The position numbers and the translations under genes were made by a program. From Leptospira chreensis (GTDB lineage Bacteria; Spirochaetota; Leptospiria; Leptospirales; Leptospiraceae), in contig NZ_JAFFPS010000048.1 of assembly GCF_016919165.1 (NCBI RefSeq), positions 1-64,000 of the forward strand: a stretch of 64,000 bases of DNA, read 5' to 3'. This document shows positions 9,292 through 18,616 of this stretch, piece after piece (positions within the stretch are counted from its first letter, which is position 1; every line of letters starts with the position of its first letter). The notes under the pieces are model-generated. The model made no database searches and was not told the DNA's origin. It worked only from the letters and a program-made list of their open reading frames with translations.

Positions 9292-9951
9292 ATGTCCGAA
9301 ACGGAATACTACCGTTCCCAAAGTTACCAGGAATACCTACTCTCGAGCCATAGAAGAGAGGTCTGTCCCCCTGAGGACGTGTACGCCTTTTTCAATTGGA
9401 AGGGACTGAACAACCTGGTCGACTTCGGAAGTGGGCTTGGGTTCTACTTCCAAGAATTTCGGAAATGGTTTCCTCATGTCTGGATTTGGGCCGCCGAATG
9501 CCAACAAGAGATCATAGATATGGTTTTACGCCGTAAACTGATGGAGGGTATCGAACAACTCACTCCTTTCCATATGGACCAGTCCGACCACCCCTTACTA
9601 CCGGAATGGGTACCCGTTCCAGAAATCATCTTTGCCTCTCTCAGCCTTTCTACTTTCCCAAACCCAGGTTTGGCGATGGATGGTCTCATCCGCTCCATGA
9701 AATCGGGAGGCAGATTATTCATTATCGATTGGTCCAAAACCGAATCGGGATTTGGTCCCAAAATCAATGAGAAGATATCCATGGATAAAATGAAATTCCT
9801 TGCGGAGGAATACAAACTGGATGTCACTAAATCAGGAAGGATTTCGGAACATTTTTATGGAATGGAAGTAACAGCAAGTCCTAGTTTTATTTATGGATAC
9901 TACGATCTAAAAGAAGAGGAAGATGACGACACGGCTGTCTTCAAACAATAA
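9292..9951 (+). CDS. Class I SAM-dependent methyltransferase
   Basis: About 219 residues from the ATG at 9292; a TTG at 9256 is in frame but less likely. The SAM-binding motif I is 'LVDFGSGLGFYFQEF' near residues 38-52, with an acidic residue ('AAECQQ') at the end of the second strand, and a post-motif region 'GGRLFIIDWSKTESGFG' typical of UbiE/Methyltransf_11-type enzymes. The substrate cannot be told from sequence. The C-terminus is very acidic (EEEDDDT). It stands alone between the divergent Fn3 gene and the helicase, 46 bases before the helicase ATG. Confidence 0.75.
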   Translation: MSETEYYRSQSYQEYLLSSHRREVCPPEDVYAFFNWKGLNNLVDFGSGLGFYFQEFRKWFPHVWIWAAECQQEIIDMVLRRKLMEGIEQLTPFHMDQSDHPLLPEWVPVPEIIFASLSLSTFPNPGLAMDGLIRSMKSGGRLFIIDWSKTESGFGPKINEKISMDKMKFLAEEYKLDVTKSGRISEHFYGMEVTASPSFIYGYYDLKEEEDDDTAVFKQ

Positions 9952-9997
9952 TCTAAAAAAATAGAACCAAACATTCTTCTCGTTCCGCTCACTATTT

Positions 9998-11281
9998 ATG
10001 TGGAGTGAAGAACAAAAATCCATCATCCATTCCCGTCATTCCATCAAACAAGTGATTGCTGGTGCCGGTTCAGGAAAAACTGCCACCATGATTGGACTTT
10101 TGGAAGAAAGGGAAAAAGAAAATTCCATCCCTCCCGAAAACACTCTCATTGTCACCTTTACCAAAAAAGCCACGAACGAATTCAAAGAACGCTGCCATAA
10201 AAAAGGACTCTCTACCAACTATCATATCTCCACCTTTCATGCGTTTTGTTACTATGCCTTAAAAAAATATGATAAGACCAAAGAATGGTCTCGTTACAGG
10301 CTCCTTAGTGAATCAAAAAAATGGGAAATTGTAAAAGAAATCTTATCTCCTATACAATGGGAAATTGGTGGAATTCCCTTTCCCATTCTCTTTAAAAATA
10401 ACGGGAACCGTTTCCGAGAGCTTTCCTCCGATGTTTACGAATCCTTTCAGTCCTCTTTTCGCTTGTGGAAGATAGAAAATCACTACTTCGAGTTTGATGA
10501 TTTGATTTTTGATTTCCTTCGATTTTTGGACAGTCCGTCCGCGGACCTCGTCAAGGAAAAATGGAAAGCCCTTATCATAGACGAGTTCCAAGACACAGAC
10601 GAAACCCAACTCCAGATCATTCAAAAAATGAATTTCCAGTCCATCACAGTAGTTGGTGATGATTGGCAGGCCATCTATGGATTTCGAGGAGCCACTCCCA
10701 AACCATTTTTAGAATTTCCCAACCATTTCCCGAGAGTGGTTCAATACCATTTGTCCACTAACTACCGTTCTAAGAATTCCATCATCACGGCCTCCCTACT
10801 TCCGCTAAAACCAAACAAAGACAAAATTCCGAAACTAGTAAAAACCTTCCGGAATGAAAAAGGAACTTTCCTTGTAGAACGAATCAAAGATACGGAAACA
10901 AGGCCCATGGAGATTTGGAAGGAGTGGTTTGCAAAAGACCCAACAAGCATTCTACTCACCCGAAGCAATTACCGGAAAAGCGAATGGATCAGTCACGGTG
11001 TCCCTCCATCACAAATCATGACCATCCACAGTGCCAAAGGATTAGAATTCACAACGGTAATTCTCGATCTAGTTCTTGGTTGGAGTGAAGACACAGAAGA
11101 TACCAACGAAGCGGAAGAACGAAGGATTCTCTATGTAGGCCTTTCACGAGCAAAAGACAATTTGGTTCTCTTAATTTCTGATACCACCAAACCCGAACGG
11201 CTCGCTGATCGTATGAGTGGAGATTTTTCAATCAGGAACCGATTTAGAAATCGTACTTTACGGTGGGTCCGGCTCTGGTGA
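9998..11281 (+). CDS. Short UvrD/Rep-family superfamily 1 helicase
   Basis: This 427-residue protein contains the SF1A helicase motifs in order: the Q motif and Walker A (NSRH...AGAGSGKTATM, about residues 22-30), Ia (TFTKKAT), Walker B 'IIDEFQDTDETQL', motif III 'VVGDDWQAIYGFRGA', motif IV-type 'STNYRS', motif V 'TIHSAKGLEFTTVIL' and motif VI 'RILYVGLSRAKDNLVLL'. ATP-driven DNA unwinding is expected. It is much shorter than UvrD, Rep or PcrA (about 650-720), mainly because the 1B and 2B insertions are reduced. It ends 14 bases before the tRNA-Val gene. Confidence 0.9.
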   Translation: MWSEEQKSIIHSRHSIKQVIAGAGSGKTATMIGLLEEREKENSIPPENTLIVTFTKKATNEFKERCHKKGLSTNYHISTFHAFCYYALKKYDKTKEWSRYRLLSESKKWEIVKEILSPIQWEIGGIPFPILFKNNGNRFRELSSDVYESFQSSFRLWKIENHYFEFDDLIFDFLRFLDSPSADLVKEKWKALIIDEFQDTDETQLQIIQKMNFQSITVVGDDWQAIYGFRGATPKPFLEFPNHFPRVVQYHLSTNYRSKNSIITASLLPLKPNKDKIPKLVKTFRNEKGTFLVERIKDTETRPMEIWKEWFAKDPTSILLTRSNYRKSEWISHGVPPSQIMTIHSAKGLEFTTVILDLVLGWSEDTEDTNEAEERRILYVGLSRAKDNLVLLISDTTKPERLADRMSGDFSIRNRFRNRTLRWVRLW

Positions 11282-11295
11282 AGTGGTTTTACCTT

Positions 11296-11369
<74 letters not shown>

Positions 11370-11465
11370 AGGATATTCAAACACCTGCGTCTTTTCATTT
11401 TTTAAAACCACACTCTTTTAAGTTTCCGCTTGCATCTCATTCCCTTGGCTTTAAGATTCGAACCG

Positions 11466-12146
11466 ATGAAACTTAAGTTCCTCGCAGAAGAATTCCTTTT
11501 GGCATTGTATTTTTTGGTATTTAGTATTGTCTCCGGACTTGTTCTTTATTGGGGAGAAGGTTCCGCTGGGACGAAACTTGCTGCGCTCACTCTCTTATTC
11601 CATATTAGTTTTGCCGGCCTCTGTAAGGTCTTTCGTTGGCACACTCCGTTTCGGATTTGGAAATTCCTGGTTCCCTTGTCGATTCTTATGGTATTTCCCG
11701 ATTGGTTTTTATCTACCGTATTACAAGTATTAGTATTTCCAGAAGATGGATTTATGAAAATCGGAACTGTTTCTGGTTATATGGCAGGGCTTTGGGCCAT
11801 TCCTTTATTTATCTGCGTGTATTCAGGAATTAAACTCGAAGAAATGTCTGTATCCATTATCGGCACCTGCCTTTGGGTAGGAATCATTGCCTTAGTCATT
11901 TTTGGAACTTCGGAAGCAACCATGTGGGTTCTTGGATCTTGGCATGCACAAGATGTGAAGATGTGGGGAAAAGTAGCCTATTATGTGTTAGTTCCTGAAA
12001 TGATTTTAGGGATCACTGCTTACCTCGCCTACCAAGGATTTTCCTATTCTGCGTATATCTTTCAGATGGCGATTGGCTTTTTAGTGATGATTCTTTATAT
12101 TGGAAATCTTTCTTTCTTTTACCTTCTCATTGAAAAAATTCTATAA
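11466..12146 (+). CDS. Seven-helix integral membrane protein, unknown function
   Basis: From the ATG at 11466 (a TTG at 11430 is in frame) the product is 226 residues and almost entirely hydrophobic, with about seven transmembrane helices and short loops. I see no transporter or enzyme signature. The next gene, encoding an SGNH-type protein, begins inside its last codons in another frame, and the run of four same-strand genes to 15793 looks like one operon for acylation of an envelope glycan. A role in that process is only inferred from position. Confidence 0.65.
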   Translation: MKLKFLAEEFLLALYFLVFSIVSGLVLYWGEGSAGTKLAALTLLFHISFAGLCKVFRWHTPFRIWKFLVPLSILMVFPDWFLSTVLQVLVFPEDGFMKIGTVSGYMAGLWAIPLFICVYSGIKLEEMSVSIIGTCLWVGIIALVIFGTSEATMWVLGSWHAQDVKMWGKVAYYVLVPEMILGITAYLAYQGFSYSAYIFQMAIGFLVMILYIGNLSFFYLLIEKIL

Positions 12147-13080
12147 AATTTCTGTATCAATAGTCCTTACCACTCTCCTTGTGATTTTACTGGGAGAGGG
12201 TCTTCTGCGGTTTGTATCCAAAACAAATTCCGAAGAGATTCGTTATAAAGAAATCCATTGTTTGTACGGGTTTTCTGAAATTCGCCTTTGTCCCAATGTG
12301 AAGGACAAGTTTACCCGTAATGATGGAAAAACTTGGGACATCCAAACCAATTCTTTGGGAGAACGAATTCTAGAGGAGGAATCCAACACCACCAATCTTT
12401 GGTTAATCGGTGATTCGATGGCTATGGGGTATGGACTCACCACCGAAGAAACACCCGCTTTTTATCTGAAATCAAAACATAAAATAAATACGCGAGTGCT
12501 TGCAGTGGATGCCATTGGAACGAATGGAATTTTGCGACTCCTAAAAGAAGGTGTGGCCAAAACCAAACCTGAAGACCAGCCCAAACATATCTATTGGATC
12601 TGGAATCCATCCGACTTTATTGATGACGAAAGAGAAAAAAGAGGACTAAAACGTTATCTTTATCCCATCCATTACCAACTCATCCGAAATTCTGATCTCT
12701 ACCGAAAACTCCTTCCTTCCCCTCCTACCAATGTGTACACTTCGTCCGGTGATCCCATCCTCTATCCGAAAGATCATATCACTTATACCAATTTAAGAAA
12801 TTTTTTTAATGATCCTTCTTTACCACATGGCAAAATTTCGATTCTATTTAGTTGGGGGATGTCCAAATCAGGAATCCCTGATACCAAAGATCCCAATTAC
12901 GAAATGGCAAAAAATTTCTTTAACGAACAAGGAGTGAAAACCATCGACCTCCGCCATAGGACAGAAGTTTTGTTTGGGGAACAAAAACAAGTTTATATCC
13001 CGAATGATGGCCATCCAGGCCCTGACTTGTCCAAACTTTTTGCCGATGCCATTGCGAAGGACTTCTTAAATTTGCCTTAG
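12130..13080 (+). CDS. Membrane-anchored SGNH/GDSL hydrolase-like protein
   Basis: About 316 residues from a TTG at 12130, chosen because it gives a short basic start (MKKFYK) before the hydrophobic anchor SIVLTTLLVILLGEGLL; a TTG at 12100 is also possible. No ATG is available in this part of the frame. The block I motif 'WLIGDSMAMGYGL' carries the SGNH nucleophile Ser, and 'IPNDGHPGPD' near the C-terminus supplies the Asp/His pair. The family includes acyl-esterases and the acetyl-transfer partners of MBOAT proteins (AlgJ/PatB-like). It is followed 42 bases later by a second SGNH gene and then MBOAT, so acyl transfer to an extracytoplasmic glycan is the likely job. Confidence 0.8.
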   Translation: MKKFYKISVSIVLTTLLVILLGEGLLRFVSKTNSEEIRYKEIHCLYGFSEIRLCPNVKDKFTRNDGKTWDIQTNSLGERILEEESNTTNLWLIGDSMAMGYGLTTEETPAFYLKSKHKINTRVLAVDAIGTNGILRLLKEGVAKTKPEDQPKHIYWIWNPSDFIDDEREKRGLKRYLYPIHYQLIRNSDLYRKLLPSPPTNVYTSSGDPILYPKDHITYTNLRNFFNDPSLPHGKISILFSWGMSKSGIPDTKDPNYEMAKNFFNEQGVKTIDLRHRTEVLFGEQKQVYIPNDGHPGPDLSKLFADAIAKDFLNLP

Positions 13081-13122
13081 AAATGCTTGATTCCTATCTC
13101 GATTTCTAAAGTTTAGAGGGAT

Positions 13123-14361
13123 ATGATTCAAAACTGGAAACGATGGGGAGCCATTGTCCTATTTTTCCCGTTCGCGTTACTTGCTTTGGAAAGTATTTTA
13201 CGCCTTTCCAATCCGCCTGCTTTACGTTATTACCGCGATGTCAAACTTTTGCATGCTTACCATCCTGAATACGGGGTGGCCTTAGAACCTAACGAAAGCC
13301 GCTTTGTTCGCCACTACGCAGACCTATGGCAAGGCCAATTCACAACCAATTCCCTCGGCCTTCGCGGATTAGAAGAACCGATTCCAGGAAAACCCAAACT
13401 ACTTTGTCTTGGTGATAGTTTAGTGATGGGATTTGGTGTTTCGGATGAGGACACATTTTGCTCCAGGCTCGATGGGTTCGAAGAGAAGGGAGAAACATTC
13501 CAAAGTCTCAACCTAGGTGTGGATGCTTATGGATCCCTTGGATCTTACAAACGATTGAAAGACATGTCCTCGCAAATCGACAATATCAAAACCGTATTAT
13601 TTTTTATCTCACCAAATGATTTTACAATGCCTAACGAATTACGAGCCCAAGGCATTCTCCCCGATGATGAAAGTGATGCTTTGCATGAAAATGATCCTGT
13701 TTGGAAACAAAACTTTCGCATTCAATTTGAACTCACAAGGGTTTCGTATCTTTTGCAAGCCCTCAAACTTGCCTATGAACAAACAAAAGTTAAATTTGCA
13801 CAAACCAAGTATTTAGTTTCTACTGATACAAAACTTCTCACAACTTCCCCTATTGTCTATCTACGAGAAACTTTCATTCTTCCCGTCAAACAACAAAAAT
13901 GCGAAGAAAATACTGAATTCATTTGCCCGGCCCCCATCCAAAATCTAGATGTAGTCTGTTCGGATTCTCCGATTGACCCGAATTCCTTGGAACCACTCCC
14001 AGAAACCACAACAAGGGCTTATGATTTGATGATTAACCTCTCCAAAGAAAAGGGATACCACTTTGTTCCCGTCATCCTTCCTATGCAAATCGAAGAAGTT
14101 TATTGTAGGCAAATCGGAAAATACAATGCTCTCGGAACCTATGCCATCCGTGCTAAACGTTATTTAGATTCCAAAGGTGTCAAAACTCTCGATATCCTTC
14201 CTTATACCGACAAAATGTGTGGTCGTGAATTTACCTTAAATGGAAAAACAAAAAAAGCAAGAATCCAAGACTATTACATTCCTGGCGATGGCCACCTAAC
14301 AAAAATTGGGAATTTATGGGCTTCTGAGTCCATTAGTCATGCCCTAAAGGAAATAAAATAA
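13123..14361 (+). CDS. Second membrane-anchored SGNH hydrolase-like protein
   Basis: The 412-residue protein has an N-terminal membrane anchor (AIVLFFPFALLALESIL), then 'LLCLGDSLVMGFGVSDEDTF' with the SGNH nucleophile, 'FFISPNDFTMPNE' and a C-terminal 'YIPGDGHLTKIGN' holding the catalytic Asp and His. It is related to, but longer than, the SGNH protein just upstream, with an extra middle region that contains four Cys (about residues 260-290). A TAGAGGG ribosome site precedes the ATG. The stop lies one base before the MBOAT start, so the two are strongly coupled. It probably acts on the outer face of the inner membrane as the transfer or esterase partner of the MBOAT protein. Confidence 0.85.
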   Translation: MIQNWKRWGAIVLFFPFALLALESILRLSNPPALRYYRDVKLLHAYHPEYGVALEPNESRFVRHYADLWQGQFTTNSLGLRGLEEPIPGKPKLLCLGDSLVMGFGVSDEDTFCSRLDGFEEKGETFQSLNLGVDAYGSLGSYKRLKDMSSQIDNIKTVLFFISPNDFTMPNELRAQGILPDDESDALHENDPVWKQNFRIQFELTRVSYLLQALKLAYEQTKVKFAQTKYLVSTDTKLLTTSPIVYLRETFILPVKQQKCEENTEFICPAPIQNLDVVCSDSPIDPNSLEPLPETTTRAYDLMINLSKEKGYHFVPVILPMQIEEVYCRQIGKYNALGTYAIRAKRYLDSKGVKTLDILPYTDKMCGREFTLNGKTKKARIQDYYIPGDGHLTKIGNLWASESISHALKEIK

Positions 14362-14362
14362 C

Positions 14363-15793
14363 ATGCTTTTTAATTCCGTTCATTATTTGATTTTTGCTCC
14401 CGTTGTTATTTTTGTATATTTTCTGATACCCAAACGATTTCAGGGACTCTGGTTATTCATTGTTAGCTTGTACTTTTATGCAATTTTCAGGATTCCGTTT
14501 CTCATCCTTCTTGTTTTTTCTTTTGTAATTACAAAACTTGCCGTCGACTACATGGAGTTAACCTCCTCCAAACCCAAAAAAATCTTTTGGTTGAATGTTG
14601 CTGTTTGGACTAACTTAAGTTTACTTTTTGTTTTTAAGTATTTGGATTTTTCCATCACTGTTTGGAACCAAACTTTTTCTTTAACTCCCTGTGATCCCGA
14701 ATTTGTGCAAAAATCGGGAATCCTTTTACCCATGGGGATTAGTTTTTTCACCTTACAAGCAGTATCATATGCCGTGGATGTTTACAAAGGTGTGGTGGTA
14801 CGGGCCAAGTCTGTTTTCCATTTCGGACTTTTTCTCGCATTTTTTCCCCAACTGGTAGCCGGACCCATCTTACGTGCCAGTGATGTCCTCCACCAATTTT
14901 TAGATTCTAAGGACTTCACAAAAGAAAATCTCAAACAAGGTTTGAAACAACTCTTCTGGGGAATTTTCAAAAAGACCTTCATTGCCGATCCTGTATCCTA
15001 TGTGATCGATCCCATGTATGCCAATCCCACCGAATACAATTGGATTGCTATCTGGATTGCGGCTTTCTTATTTGCAGTGCAAATCTATTGCGATTTCTCT
15101 GGATATTCCGACATTGCCATTGGAACCGCAAGAATTCTAGGATTTCACATTCCCAAAAACTTTGATCGTCCTTTTTTATCAGGAACACTCAGTGAACTTT
15201 GGCGGCGTTGGCATATTTCCTTTAGTTCTTGGTTACGAGATTATGTTTACATCACTCTCGGTGGAAACAGAAGGGGTGAGATTATGGCCTACGTCAATCT
15301 CTTCATCACAACCTTTGTTTCTGGAATTTGGCATGGGGCCGATTGGACTTTCGTTTTTTGGGGAACTCTCCACTCCACAATGATGGTGGTTGAAAAATTT
15401 GTATTTAAATTTGAAACCATGCGAAACGCCTGGAACCGAGTTCCTCGTGCCATCCAACCCATATATCCAGTAGGGGTTTTTGTACTGTCTTGTTTTTTCT
15501 TTCGAGCAAAACCAACACCAGAAGTTCCGACAGGTATGGGTATCACAAATATCATGTTAGAACGTGCTTTTACGGGAGCCAGTGGTGCCTTCCCACAAAT
15601 GAGTGTTAGTTTAGTAATTCTTGTTGGATTTTTGTTTTTAGTTGATATCTTACAAGACAGAAAAGAAGACCGGTTTGCTTTTATCACAGACAATCTCTAT
15701 TTCTTAATCCCGACTTGTATTTTACTCTATATCACTTCGTTTATTATTTATAGTGTAACAGTATCCAGTCCTTTCCTCTACTTCCAATTTTAA
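14363..15793 (+). CDS. MBOAT family O-acyltransferase (AlgI/DltB-like)
   Basis: This 476-residue polytopic membrane protein has the MBOAT signature: 'LLPMGISFFTLQAVSYAVDVYKG', 'FFPQLVAGPILRASD', 'QIYCDFSGYSDIAIGTARILGF', 'LWRRWHISFSSWLRDYVYI' and the invariant His in 'FVSGIWHGADWTFVFWG'. The size and motif order are those of AlgI/PatA-type proteins that move acetyl groups across the membrane for esterification of alginate, peptidoglycan or other glycans. It is the last gene of the operon with two SGNH partners and ends just before a strong hairpin. The glycan acceptor is unknown. Confidence 0.92.
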   Translation: MLFNSVHYLIFAPVVIFVYFLIPKRFQGLWLFIVSLYFYAIFRIPFLILLVFSFVITKLAVDYMELTSSKPKKIFWLNVAVWTNLSLLFVFKYLDFSITVWNQTFSLTPCDPEFVQKSGILLPMGISFFTLQAVSYAVDVYKGVVVRAKSVFHFGLFLAFFPQLVAGPILRASDVLHQFLDSKDFTKENLKQGLKQLFWGIFKKTFIADPVSYVIDPMYANPTEYNWIAIWIAAFLFAVQIYCDFSGYSDIAIGTARILGFHIPKNFDRPFLSGTLSELWRRWHISFSSWLRDYVYITLGGNRRGEIMAYVNLFITTFVSGIWHGADWTFVFWGTLHSTMMVVEKFVFKFETMRNAWNRVPRAIQPIYPVGVFVLSCFFFRAKPTPEVPTGMGITNIMLERAFTGASGAFPQMSVSLVILVGFLFLVDILQDRKEDRFAFITDNLYFLIPTCILLYITSFIIYSVTVSSPFLYFQF

Positions 15794-15800
15794 ATAAAAA

Positions 15801-15821
15801 AGCCGGTAAAGATTACCGGCT
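15801..15821. terminator. Bidirectional intrinsic terminator
   Basis: A perfect nine-base stem AGCCGGTAA/TTACCGGCT with a three-base loop sits between the convergent MBOAT and lemA genes. On the minus strand it is followed by a run of six T, and on the plus strand by a weaker TTCATT. It should end lemA transcription efficiently and the MBOAT operon at least partly. Confidence 0.85.
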
Positions 15822-15923
15822 TCATTCTAAAAATCAAAAGGTATTTTCTAAATAGAATTTTAATTAGATTCTATATTTTATTACCATTCAGATTTTCTAA
15901 TTTATCTATCTTCGATTCCTATT

Positions 15924-16514
15924 TTAGAATTCTACTTTTGGTGCATTCTCGATGGTTTTTTCATCTTCTACAGTAAAGGTTGCTTTGGATGCATAACCAA
16001 ATGCTTTTGCTGTGAGAACCGCAGGAAATTGACGAATGTATATATTGTATTCTTTCGTTGATTTGATGAACCTGTTTCTTGCTACAGTGATTCTATTTTC
16101 TGTTCCTTCCAACTGTGCCATCAAATCAGAGAAGTGTTGGTCTGATTTTAATTGTGGGTAGTTTTCTTGGATCATAAGGAGTCTGGACAATGCAGATCCC
16201 AATTGGCCTTGTGCTTGATCGAATTTTTTTAAACTCTCAGGATTGTTCACAAGTTCCGGTGTTGCTTGGATGGAACCAATTTTGGCCCTTGCTTCCGCAA
16301 TGTTTGTCATAATCTCTTTTTCTTGATTCGCAAATCCTTTGACTGCAGAAACCAAATTGGGAACTAGATCAGATCTTCTTTTGTACTGATTGAGTACTTC
16401 TGCCCAAGAAGCAGTCACTTCTTCATCCAACGCTTGGATACTATTGTAACCACAGTTGGTAAGTAATGTTGCCATTAGGGAAACGAGGAAAACGGTTCGA
16501 AACATTCTTGTCAT
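15924..16514 (-). CDS. lemA: LemA family lipoprotein
   Basis: The 196-residue product has an N-terminal signal ending in 'LMATLLTNC', a lipobox with Cys21, so it is probably a lipoprotein. The mature part has the LemA core: 'VTASWAEVLNQYKRRSDLVPNLVSAVKGFANQE' (described here in pieces), 'RLLMIQENYPQLKSDQHFSDLMAQLEGTENRI' and 'FPAVLTAKAFGY'. LemA proteins are helical and of poorly known function, often linked with TPM-domain proteins; none is seen here. It is followed by the hairpin at 15801-15821. It is the last gene of the minus-strand block. Confidence 0.93.
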   Translation of the reverse strand: MTRMFRTVFLVSLMATLLTNCGYNSIQALDEEVTASWAEVLNQYKRRSDLVPNLVSAVKGFANQEKEIMTNIAEARAKIGSIQATPELVNNPESLKKFDQAQGQLGSALSRLLMIQENYPQLKSDQHFSDLMAQLEGTENRITVARNRFIKSTKEYNIYIRQFPAVLTAKAFGYASKATFTVEDEKTIENAPKVEF

Positions 16515-16568
16515 GCTGATTGTATACCTACCCTTTAGTCGGTCTGCAACACCAATTTGTTAAAAAAT

Positions 16569-17726
16569 TTAATATCGATACGGTTTTGTGGCCCTTGTCC
16601 ATTGGCTCTCTGATTGATTTAAATAAGCCTCTAGGTCAGAATCAGATAGATTTCCGTTCAAATATTCTAAGAGAAGCTTGTCACCAGCAAGAAGTTCAAT
16701 GGCAGGTCTGTCGGAACGAAACTCATACACCCCTTTCAAGTATTCAAATTCGTTAGGGAATAGTTCTGCGACTTGTTTTAAAAAATACAAAGTAAAATAC
16801 AGGGACTGAAACTGTTTGGGTTTCAAAACCATCAACTGGTATCCTTCACAAATGGAGCCAACATATTTATGAAAGGTGGGTAAAAAACGTAAATTCCGTA
16901 ACCGGAACAAACCTGGTTGGTGTAATTGCATTCGTTTGTCCAATTCTTCTTTGGGTTTCCCCAGAAGGTAAGGAGCACCAAAGGTTTCAAAAGGTTTTGT
17001 TGTCCCCCGCCCTTCTGAAAGATTCGTTCCTTCTAAAAGGCACATACCCGGATACACCAAACAGGTATTTTGTGTTGGAATATTAGGAGAAGGAGGGACC
17101 CATTCCAGATGAGAAGTTGATTTGGGATGGATCACACCCACGGGAACCACTACAACATCCACTTTCCATTGAAACGTTTCGTTGTAATAAGATAAAAGTC
17201 CCCCGGGAGTCAGGCCGTGCCTGTGTAAAACAGAAGTCACTCCCACAAAGGATTCAAATTCTTTTTGTAAGGGTGTACCTTCCACCTTAGTTCCAATGGG
17301 ATTCGGAGAATCGATGACGAGTAGAAGCGGGGCCTTTCCTCTTTCTTGTTTGATACGAGAAAGTTCCCCTAATATATAATAGGCCGTTGTTAAAAAAGTA
17401 TAATAACGAGAACCCACATCTTTGATATCGATGATCACCACATCCACATTGGTCAATGTTTCTCTAGGGGGAACGAGGCTTTTCTCTTCTTTTCCATAGA
17501 GGTTGACTATCTGCATTCCACCAAAGAGATACAACAATTCGTCCCCACTCACTTGGTCTTGTAATTCAGCAAAGAGTCCATGTTCTGGTAGGAAGATTGT
17601 TTTTAGATCAAAAATTTCGGAATAGGTTTGGTAATGGTATTTTCCTTCATATCCGAAAGCACTTTGGTTGGTGAGAATTGCCGCCTTACAGCCGCTTAAC
17701 TTACTAATATTTTTTAAAAACTTCAT
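16569..17726 (-). CDS. DUF1343 / NamZ-type exo-beta-N-acetylmuramidase-like protein
   Basis: About 385 residues from the ATG at 17726, which overlaps the tyrA stop (ATGA). Family marks include 'AAILTNQSAFG' near the start, 'FLPEHGLFAELQDQVSG', 'DVVIIDIKDVGSRYYTF', 'VIDSPNPIG' and the hallmark 'LLEGTNLSEGRGTTKPFETFGAPYL'. Members characterised as NamZ release MurNAc from the non-reducing end of peptidoglycan fragments during wall turnover. I see no signal peptide from this start, which is unusual for a periplasmic enzyme, so it may work on imported fragments. Coupling to tyrA is probably only operonic. Confidence 0.88.
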   Translation of the reverse strand: MKFLKNISKLSGCKAAILTNQSAFGYEGKYHYQTYSEIFDLKTIFLPEHGLFAELQDQVSGDELLYLFGGMQIVNLYGKEEKSLVPPRETLTNVDVVIIDIKDVGSRYYTFLTTAYYILGELSRIKQERGKAPLLLVIDSPNPIGTKVEGTPLQKEFESFVGVTSVLHRHGLTPGGLLSYYNETFQWKVDVVVVPVGVIHPKSTSHLEWVPPSPNIPTQNTCLVYPGMCLLEGTNLSEGRGTTKPFETFGAPYLLGKPKEELDKRMQLHQPGLFRLRNLRFLPTFHKYVGSICEGYQLMVLKPKQFQSLYFTLYFLKQVAELFPNEFEYLKGVYEFRSDRPAIELLAGDKLLLEYLNGNLSDSDLEAYLNQSESQWTRATKPYRY

Positions 17727-18616
17727 TTTGTCTTTCGAATCTGTTCCTTGGTTTCCAGGGCCAATTCCCAAATCTTTCGGATTTTGTCTTCGTCAACGGG
17801 CAGCCCAGATCCAAACAAATCTCGGAAAGCAGTTAATTGCTCAATGAAATCATCAATGGATTTACGTAAAAAAACTTGATTCTCTTTGAAAATAGAAATC
17901 CACATATCCGAATTGGATCCAGCGATCCTTGACATATCCCGAAACCCACCACCTGTGATTGGTTTTTGAATTCCAAGAACTTCCTTCATGGTTGCAGAAT
18001 TTTCTCCGGCCACATTCACTAGTAATGTAGAGATCACGTGAGGAAGATGAGAAAGGTAAGCCAAGGTTTCATCGTGTGACTTAGAATCCATCTCCATAGT
18101 CCAAGATCCAACCGATTCCCAAAATAGACGCACCCACTCCAAACTCGAGTTAGATGCCGCTTTTGGTTTGGTCAAAATACAAAGTTTATCTACATAAAGA
18201 TCTACGACTGCAGCCTCAGGTCCGGCTTGTTCGGATCCACACATCGGGTGGGTCGAAATATAATGATGAGTGGTATTTCCATAATAGGATTCTACAGCAG
18301 TAATGATGGTTTCTTTGGTAGATCCCAAATCCATAAAAATTGTATTCCCTGACTTAGGCAAACTAGGAATGATCTTAAGGATCGATTCGACAGGGGTACT
18401 AAAAACCACCAAATCGTAATTAGTCCAATCAGGTGATAAAAACTCTTTTTGTAAAAAAACTTGGTTGGCTAAACTCTTTTCCAAAATCGTAGTTTTACTT
18501 TTTTCAGAACGAACGACGGCGGTAATCACAATGTTTGGAAATTTTGTGCGTAAAGAAATAGCAAGCGAGCCTCCCATAAGCCCCATGCCATAAATCAAAA
18601 CCCGGTTTAAGTTCAT
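17723..18616 (-). CDS. tyrA: Prephenate dehydrogenase
   Basis: The 297-residue protein begins with the NAD-binding Rossmann motif 'VLIYGMGLMGGSLAISL'. It continues with 'STHPMCGSEQAGPEAA', the prephenate dehydrogenase signature holding the catalytic His, and 'YLSHLPHVISTLL'. It converts prephenate to 4-hydroxyphenylpyruvate for tyrosine synthesis. It overlaps pheA upstream by four bases and the NamZ-like gene downstream by four bases. The length fits a monofunctional TyrA without a chorismate mutase or ACT domain; the mutase is in the neighbouring PheA. Confidence 0.93.
   Translation of the reverse strand: MNLNRVLIYGMGLMGGSLAISLRTKFPNIVITAVVRSEKSKTTILEKSLANQVFLQKEFLSPDWTNYDLVVFSTPVESILKIIPSLPKSGNTIFMDLGSTKETIITAVESYYGNTTHHYISTHPMCGSEQAGPEAAVVDLYVDKLCILTKPKAASNSSLEWVRLFWESVGSWTMEMDSKSHDETLAYLSHLPHVISTLLVNVAGENSATMKEVLGIQKPITGGGFRDMSRIAGSNSDMWISIFKENQVFLRKSIDDFIEQLTAFRDLFGSGLPVDEDKIRKIWELALETKEQIRKTK

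Noticed and set aside
13077..13109. TTAGAAAT/ATTTCTAA inverted repeat between the two SGNH genes
   Set aside because: AT-rich eight-pair stem with a 17-base loop and no T run; too weak to call a terminator.
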